In this document: piece by piece, positions 59,056 to 64,000 of the stretch
Layout: every line of letters starts with the position of its first letter
How positions within the stretch are numbered: position 1 is the first letter of the stretch
NCBI RefSeq assembly: GCF_002847285.1
Contig: NZ_CP025407.1
Coordinates: 4,434,501-4,498,500 of the forward strand
Length of the DNA: 64,000 nt
Origin: Streptomyces sp. CMB-StM0423
GTDB lineage: Bacteria > Actinomycetota > Actinomycetes > Streptomycetales > Streptomycetaceae
Reading direction: 5' to 3'
The notes under the pieces: generated by a model
The model's database searches: none
What the model was told of the DNA's origin: nothing
What the model saw: the letters and a program-made list of their open reading frames with translations, nothing else
Position numbers and translations under genes: made by a program

Positions 59056-59619
59056 ATGGGCATGGCGGAGTTCGTCCTCACCGCGGTGGGCACCCTGGCG
59101 GGGGTCGTCGGCACCTACTTCGCCTACGCCTCCGTACGCGGCCGCACCGCCCGCCGCCGCCCGCCGCCCCCCGCCGGGACCACCGCCCCGGACCCGTCCC
59201 CCGCCGCGAACCCCCCGGCGTACGACGTCTATGTGTCCCACAGCCCCGCCGACGCCCCCTGGGCGCGCACCTTCGCCGCCCGGCTCCGCGCGAGCGGCCT
59301 GCGCGTGGCCGACGACGAGGTGGTCCGCACCCCCGGCGGCGTCCGCCTCCACGCCGTCGAGCAGGCCATCCGCGACTCTGCCCACGGACTCCTGGTCTTC
59401 AGCCCGCAGTCGACGGACGACGGGTGGGTGCTCCAGGAGTACGCGGCCCTGATGGAGCGTTCGATCGAGTCCGGCAGGCTGTTCATCCCCGTTCTGGTCG
59501 GCGACGCCGTCCTGCCCGAATTCGCGCGTACGCGCTTCAGCGCGGACTTCCGCGACGCGGACGACGACACGTACGCGCGCACACTGGAGCAGATAGTCCG
59601 CGCGTTACAGAACCGCTGA
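59056..59619 (+). CDS. Membrane-anchored TIR-domain protein
   Basis: 187 residues from ATG 59056 (or 59062). An N-terminal helix (FVLTAVGTLAGVVGTYFAYASV) anchors it, then a Pro-rich linker, then a TIR domain: YDVYVSHSPADAPWARTFAARLRASGLRV, the loop with DDEVVRTPG, VEQAIRDSAHGLLVFSPQSTDDGWVLQEYAALM and LFIPVLVG. The catalytic Glu expected in NADase TIRs would be in WVLQEYAALM, where a Glu is present. A TAGCCT box 9 bp upstream suggests a leaderless transcript. It is convergent with the SPFH gene, overlapping by 15 bp, and likely part of the same defence locus. Confidence 0.85.
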   Translation: MGMAEFVLTAVGTLAGVVGTYFAYASVRGRTARRRPPPPAGTTAPDPSPAANPPAYDVYVSHSPADAPWARTFAARLRASGLRVADDEVVRTPGGVRLHAVEQAIRDSAHGLLVFSPQSTDDGWVLQEYAALMERSIESGRLFIPVLVGDAVLPEFARTRFSADFRDADDDTYARTLEQIVRALQNR

Positions 59620-61545
59620 CCCGTCCTCGTCCTCCTCGATGTCCACGGCGTCCATGGCCCCCTCGGCCTCCGCACCGGCCTCGATGCTCTTCGCGCCCTC
59701 GGCACCCTTCGGCAGCGCCGCCATCCTGGCGTGCCGCTGCGCGCTCTCGATCAGCGCGAGGGCGCGCTGCAGCGGGAGATGGCGCAGCAGCTCGTCCGCG
59801 TTCCCGCTCACGACCTCCGGCACGCCCATGCCCTTCAGTTGGCGCAGGAACATCTCCTTGGCGATGGTGTCGCCGCCGAGCAGCTCGATCTTCCGCTCCA
59901 GCACCACCGTCTCCAGCATCCGGTCCTTCCGCTCGCCGCGCCGTTCGCGGTCGCGGATACGTTCCCGGATGACCGAGTTGTTCTCCTCCGCCTCCAGTTC
60001 GCGGGTTTCCATCTGCTTGTCTGCGAGCCGCCGCCGGGCCCGGTCGAGTTCGGGGTCGGAGGACTCGAATTCGCCCAGCGTCGTGCCCCGCGCCTCGATT
60101 CCCCAGGCGGCGAGCGCGTTGCGTACCTGGGAGGAGAGGTCCGTCCGCGTACTCGCGTACATGCTGAGGAATTCCTCCACCGTGGAGGCCGAGGCGATGG
60201 CGTTGAAATACGTCTCGACCATTCCCCCCAGCACCCGCTCCACGAACCGCTGCACCGGAAGCGGATCGTCCACCAGCCCGCCGAGGCGGGAGGTGTGCGC
60301 GCCGCCGAACCTGCTGACCAGGGTGGGAGCGGCCGGCTCCGGGATCTCCAGGGTCTGCGAGATGTCGACCTGCAGCCGGTGGCCCATGACGTTCACGAGG
60401 ATGGGCCGGAGCGCCGCGTCGTAGTTACTCGGGGAGCGTTCCTTCTTCGTCCACTCGATGACGAGCGTACGCGTGGGAATGAGCACGACCCGTACGAACC
60501 AGGGGTTCAGGGCGTATACGGAGCCCTCGCCCAGCGTCTCTTCCTGCACCCCCCGCTGTCCGCCTCTGGCGAGGAATTCCCAGGGCAGCCGGAAATTGCT
60601 GTGGCCGGGAATAATCGGCCCGATGGGCCGTTCGTCCTTCCTCGCCTCGGCGCCGTCCAGGGTCACCACGACACCGGTCTCACCGATCTGGATGGCGATT
60701 TCCTTGAGGTGATCCGCGGTGAGTCCGTCCTGGCGGGTGTTCCCCACCGTGCCGGTGGTGATCACCTCGAAGAGGTCCGGATTGATGTTGTAGTACGACC
60801 CGCCGGTGAGGATGGCCAGTTGCCTGCCCTGCTCGCCGCCCTCACGCAGGAACGCCTCACCGTCCTGGAAGTTGTCGCATTCCACATAGCGGCCGAACGG
60901 CCGGTCGGGGGGCCGCACTTTGCCGTCCTTCGCGATGACGAGAGCCACGGTCCCCGGCTCCACGTACGTACGCGGCGCCAGTTCGACATCGAATAGCGCG
61001 CGGTTGATGTCGTACGAGGAGTCGCCGGGCAGAATCGCGATCTGCCGGCCCTGCTCACCGCCGTTCCGGAGAAAAGCCTCGCCGTCCTGGAAGCAGTCGC
61101 ATTCCACCTGCCGGCCCAGCGTCCGCTGCGCCGGCCGCCTGGCGCCCTCGCGCGCGGTCACGAGCCCGACCTTGTCCGCGGGCACGTACGTCCGCGGTGC
61201 GAGCTTGACCCGGTACAGCAGGGGCGGGAGCCAGTACGTCCGGCCCGGTACCAGCACGCGGGCCTGGATGCCGCGGCCCTCTTTGTGCGGCGTGACGTAT
61301 CTGTAACGCCCTTCGGGGTCGCCGCGGCCGAACCGGCGGGTGACGATCCCCACTTTGCCCGCGGGCACCACGTGCAGGCCGAAACTGAACCGCGGTCCAC
61401 CACTGCGCGGTGGCCGGGGCGGCGCCGGAGTACCCGACCGGGACGGGGTCCCGGCGGCGGGCTGCCGATCGGGCCGGGCCAGGGCGACCAGCACGACGAA
61501 AACGACGCCCACGACGAGAAGCGCCACGAGTAAAAAGGTGATCAT
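59605..61545 (-). CDS. SPFH/Band 7 (flotillin-like) protein with duplicated SPFH-type units
   Basis: 646 residues from ATG 61545 (MITFLLVALLVVGVVFVVL). One N-terminal helix anchors it at the membrane. Residues about 50-240 contain two similar units: each has a CD/ECDxFQDGEAFLR-GGEQGRQ core followed by a strand ending in the LAPRTYV-type repeat. The SPFH core continues with TRTLVIEWTKKERSPSNYDAALRPILVNVMGHRLQVDISQTLEI and a coiled coil (SDPELDRARRRLADKQMETRELEAEENN). SPFH proteins form oligomeric membrane scaffolds. Its start overlaps the upstream TIR-TIR-GUN4 stop (ATGA), so the two proteins are co-translated. Confidence 0.85.
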   Translation of the reverse strand: MITFLLVALLVVGVVFVVLVALARPDRQPAAGTPSRSGTPAPPRPPRSGGPRFSFGLHVVPAGKVGIVTRRFGRGDPEGRYRYVTPHKEGRGIQARVLVPGRTYWLPPLLYRVKLAPRTYVPADKVGLVTAREGARRPAQRTLGRQVECDCFQDGEAFLRNGGEQGRQIAILPGDSSYDINRALFDVELAPRTYVEPGTVALVIAKDGKVRPPDRPFGRYVECDNFQDGEAFLREGGEQGRQLAILTGGSYYNINPDLFEVITTGTVGNTRQDGLTADHLKEIAIQIGETGVVVTLDGAEARKDERPIGPIIPGHSNFRLPWEFLARGGQRGVQEETLGEGSVYALNPWFVRVVLIPTRTLVIEWTKKERSPSNYDAALRPILVNVMGHRLQVDISQTLEIPEPAAPTLVSRFGGAHTSRLGGLVDDPLPVQRFVERVLGGMVETYFNAIASASTVEEFLSMYASTRTDLSSQVRNALAAWGIEARGTTLGEFESSDPELDRARRRLADKQMETRELEAEENNSVIRERIRDRERRGERKDRMLETVVLERKIELLGGDTIAKEMFLRQLKGMGVPEVVSGNADELLRHLPLQRALALIESAQRHARMAALPKGAEGAKSIEAGAEAEGAMDAVDIEEDEDGSAVL

Positions 61546-62960
61546 TCCGCTCCGCCCTTCGCTCGCATACGCAGGTGCACGGCAAGTACGGTTTCCGTCC
61601 ACTGGTCGTACCAGTCCGGGTAGCGCTCGTTCTGCGGGTTACGGAGCGTGGGAAAGAACCCGGGGGGTCTGTCCTGGCCGGCGAACGCACGGTATTCCGA
61701 AACGGCGTCCTCCACCGAGCCGCGCCAGCCGTACGCCAACGAGAGTGCCAGGAAATCGCGGTGACGCGCACTCGCGGGACGCGCCCTTTCCCGCTGTGTC
61801 CGAAATCCGTACCTGCCGCCCGAGAACTCCGCCCAGGCCGCGTCCACTTCGCGCAGCAGCCCGCCGGGCAGCCGCCGCCCGTCGCCGCGCCGCAGCCAGC
61901 CGCTCTCCAGCCGGTCGACGGCCCGTAGCAGCAGGGCGGTGGTCAGCAGGTCGGCGTGCTCCCACTCCTCCTCCGCGAGCAGCGCACCGAGCCGCACCCC
62001 GGCGGGCGCGTCGGGGAGCGCCACCGGAGCCGAAGAGGCCGGCGACGGGGCAGGCGATACCGCACGCGCCGGCGCCATTTCACCGGCCGCGGGGGAGGGC
62101 ACACCCGCATTCTGGAGGCGGCGCAGCAGGTCGAGTTCCACGTGCCCGGGGAGCGAGCCCGTACGGGCGTCGAAATGCCAGGTGCTCGCCAGCAGGAAGT
62201 GCCGGTCGCCCCGGACCAGAATGGGAAAGAAGGGGCGGCTGTGCCGCTGCCCCTCCAGGATTTCCCTGGTGACGTCCTCGGAGTTCTCGGCGTCCGGGGA
62301 CATCAGGACGATGATCCCCAGCGCGTGCCGGATCTGCGCGCGGATCGTCCACAGAACGTCGTCGCCCCACGTCAGATGGCTGATGGACCAGACGGGAAGA
62401 CCGGCCCTGGACAGCGCGGGCAGCAGCCGGCGGGCGTAGTCCCGTTCCTGGCGCGCGTAGCAGACGACGAAAGACGGCTCGGCCGGTACGTCGAGAGGGC
62501 GGGCGGCCGTATCGCGGAGATCCATCGCCTCCGACTCGCCGTTCGTGCCGGGCTCTTCGCCGAGGATCACCCGGGCCAGCTCGGTCACCTTGTCGTCGAA
62601 ATCCCGCCCGGTGACGTCCCGGAAATCGACCCATAATCGGGTGGCCGCAAAGGGCAGCGCACCGATATCCATCCCGCTGTGGAGTACGGGGATGAACCGC
62701 AGCCCGCGCTGCGTCGAGGCGGTCAGCAGCGCGGCGTACTCCTGGAGCACCCAGGGCTTGTGCACGGCCACCGGGCTGAGTACCTGAATTCCGTGCGTGG
62801 AGCGGCGTATGGCCGCTTCGAGCTGATGAACGACGACATCGCCGGGCAGCAGACTGCACTCGTCGAAAAAGACCCGCACCCCGTTGCGCCGGAGCCCCGC
62901 CGCCAGTTCCCCCGCCCACGCGCGGTCTTCGGCCGCGTAGGAGATGAAGACGTCCGCCAC
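61542..62960 (-). CDS. TIR-TIR-GUN4 fusion protein
   Basis: 472 residues from GTG 62960 (VADVFISYAAEDRAWAGEL) behind GAGGGGGAA. First TIR domain about residues 1-135: DVFISYAAEDRAWAGELAAGL, FFDECSLLPGD, and WVLQEYAALLTAS with the Glu of NADase-type TIRs. Second TIR-like domain about 160-270: SFVVCYARQERDYARRLLPALSRAGL and GIIVLMSPDAENSEDVTREILEGQ. A linker rich in Ala/Pro/Ser precedes a GUN4 domain (about 330-430): LGALLAEEEWEHADLLTTALLL, GWLRRGDGRRLPGGLLREVD, AWAEFSGGRYGFRTQ, with the W-x-S-x-GRYGF signature. GUN4 binds tetrapyrroles in phototrophs. The gene is translationally coupled to the SPFH gene. Confidence 0.85.
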   Translation of the reverse strand: MADVFISYAAEDRAWAGELAAGLRRNGVRVFFDECSLLPGDVVVHQLEAAIRRSTHGIQVLSPVAVHKPWVLQEYAALLTASTQRGLRFIPVLHSGMDIGALPFAATRLWVDFRDVTGRDFDDKVTELARVILGEEPGTNGESEAMDLRDTAARPLDVPAEPSFVVCYARQERDYARRLLPALSRAGLPVWSISHLTWGDDVLWTIRAQIRHALGIIVLMSPDAENSEDVTREILEGQRHSRPFFPILVRGDRHFLLASTWHFDARTGSLPGHVELDLLRRLQNAGVPSPAAGEMAPARAVSPAPSPASSAPVALPDAPAGVRLGALLAEEEWEHADLLTTALLLRAVDRLESGWLRRGDGRRLPGGLLREVDAAWAEFSGGRYGFRTQRERARPASARHRDFLALSLAYGWRGSVEDAVSEYRAFAGQDRPPGFFPTLRNPQNERYPDWYDQWTETVLAVHLRMRAKGGAE

Positions 62961-63054
62961 GCCGTTCCCCCTCGCCGAGACGCGCCATCGCTCCGCATGT
63001 CCAGCATACGGGCAGGAGCGGCGTGTGAGCCGTGGTGCGACGGTGTCCCGGCCG

Positions 63055-63993
63055 TCAGCGGCGGGTGTGGCCGAACAGGGCCATGGCCTCGTCGAGCCGG
63101 ATGCGGGCCCAGTCGTACTGCTTGCTGTCGGTGTGGCCGCGGTAGACCGTCTCGATGACCATGATCAGCATCAGATGGAGGCAGTACAGCCGGCGGCGCA
63201 CCTGCTGCGTCGCAGTCAGCTCCGGGCGGCCGTAGCCGCGCATGAACGGCACCGGGTGGCCGAAGGCCGCCATCTGGGTGCCCGCGAAGCCGGACTCGAT
63301 CAACGGGTCGCCGTAGAAGGCGCGCTCGTGGTCGATGACCCCGACGATCTTGCCGTCGCGCACCATGACGTTGCCGGCCCACAGGTCCCACTCGACGAGG
63401 CGCGGCTCGGTCACCTCGTCGAGGCTGCCGGCGTGGGCGCCGAAGACGGCACGGACGGCGCCGTAGTCCCAGCCGAGGTCGACGCCCCGGCGCTCACCGT
63501 CGGCGAGGACGTCCTCGACCATGCCGCTGAACACCGCCCGCCAACTCGGCCCCCCGGGCCCGGCGAGCGGCCCGAAGGCGTCCCCGCGCAGCGAGTTGAT
63601 CTCCCGGTTGGCCGCGCCGACCTGCTCCATGAGCGAGTCCCGTGCGGCGGCGGAAAGTTCCTTGGCGATGACACCGAGGTTGTCGCCGTCGATGTACGGC
63701 ATGAAGAAGTACTCCGCGTCGCACACCTCGCGGCTGAGATCGGCGAAGTCGACGGCGGGGACCGGCACGGAGGTGTGCGTACGGAGGAGATCCAGCATGC
63801 GCAGCTCGACGGACATGGCGCCGCGCTCGTACGTCATGACCTCCACCTCCGGCGGCGGCGCGATCTTCACCACGACCTCGGCCCCGTCACGCAACCGGAT
63901 GCGATACGCGACGTTGAACCACCCGTGCCCCAACTCGGCGGCCCACCCGTCCCCCACGGGCACGCGGTCGGCCCCGTACGCACGCCCGACCAT
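63055..63993 (-). CDS. Aminoglycoside-phosphotransferase-like kinase (APH family)
   Basis: 312 residues from ATG 63993; the start is near the window edge, so a longer N-terminus is possible. The APH fold is indicated by GWFNVAYRIRLRDGAEVVVKIAPP (phosphate loop and Lys), LVEWDLWAGNVMV (catalytic loop, with E-W-D replacing the common HGD) and VIDHERAFYGDPLIESG (DxE/D metal motif). The C-terminus is helical. Such proteins phosphorylate small molecules or are involved in metabolite repair. It is upstream of the TIR-GUN4 operon by about 95 bp, on the same strand; membership is uncertain. Confidence 0.8.
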   Translation of the reverse strand: MVGRAYGADRVPVGDGWAAELGHGWFNVAYRIRLRDGAEVVVKIAPPPEVEVMTYERGAMSVELRMLDLLRTHTSVPVPAVDFADLSREVCDAEYFFMPYIDGDNLGVIAKELSAAARDSLMEQVGAANREINSLRGDAFGPLAGPGGPSWRAVFSGMVEDVLADGERRGVDLGWDYGAVRAVFGAHAGSLDEVTEPRLVEWDLWAGNVMVRDGKIVGVIDHERAFYGDPLIESGFAGTQMAAFGHPVPFMRGYGRPELTATQQVRRRLYCLHLMLIMVIETVYRGHTDSKQYDWARIRLDEAMALFGHTRR

Positions 63994-64000
63994 GGCACGC

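Overview
The window is high-GC actinobacterial chromosome, most likely Streptomyces or a close relative. The signs are strong G/C third-position codon use, frequent GTG starts, GTGA/ATGA stop-start overlaps, a whiE-type spore-pigment polyketide cluster, a TTA codon in one accessory gene, and housekeeping genes with actinobacterial features (ffs next to dnaX, aspartokinase with an internal start).

Layout. 1-3.6 kb: a five-gene operon with the tail of a probable MotA/ExbB-like gene, a MotB/ExbD/ZorB-like membrane protein, a TerY-like VWA protein, a PP2C phosphatase and a protein kinase. 3.6-7.6 kb: an ABC exporter (permease apparently frameshifted) divergent from an OmpR-type two-component system. 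7.8-11.0 kb: cold-shock protein, a small KOW/CarD-like protein, and an operon of luciferase-like monooxygenase, MarR regulator and FMN reductase. 11.0-14.9 kb: a short type II PKS operon (cupin, KS-alpha, CLF, ACP, aromatase) of whiE type. 15.2-23.4 kb: methyltransferase, RamB-like regulator, MFS exporter, ArsR/SRPBCC pair, TetR-controlled ABC exporter, and a truncated M56 peptidase. 24.35-27.65 kb: a roughly 3.3-kb element flanked by 78-bp direct repeats made from the 3' part of tRNA-Ser(GGA); its only large gene is a WYL/helicase-associated protein and no integrase is seen.

27.6-41.5 kb is core genome: tRNA-Ser, SRP RNA, dnaX, ybaB/ebfC, recR, DUF5063, aspartokinase, a SigE-type sigma factor with a membrane partner, SURF1, an S9 peptidase, a solitary DNA methyltransferase and Fe/Mn superoxide dismutase. 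41.8-54.9 kb is accessory: secreted PL8 polysaccharide lyase, GNAT, VOC, a PLP-enzyme/MFS pair, a Tat-exported PHP-domain protein, two MFS remnants, a second sigma/membrane-protein pair and an L,D-transpeptidase lipoprotein. 55-63 kb looks like a conflict/defence island: a STAND-type NB-ARC protein with a degenerate P-loop, a GT-B-like protein with an internal heptamer repeat, a membrane TIR protein, and a translationally coupled pair encoding a TIR-TIR-GUN4 protein and an SPFH protein. An aminoglycoside-phosphotransferase-like gene closes the window.

The best candidates for undescribed systems are the TIR-TIR-GUN4/SPFH/TIR locus (59.0-63.0 kb) and the stator-like pair fused in an operon to a TerY-P triad (1-3.6 kb). 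All assignments come from reading the sequence and from family knowledge; no database search was run.
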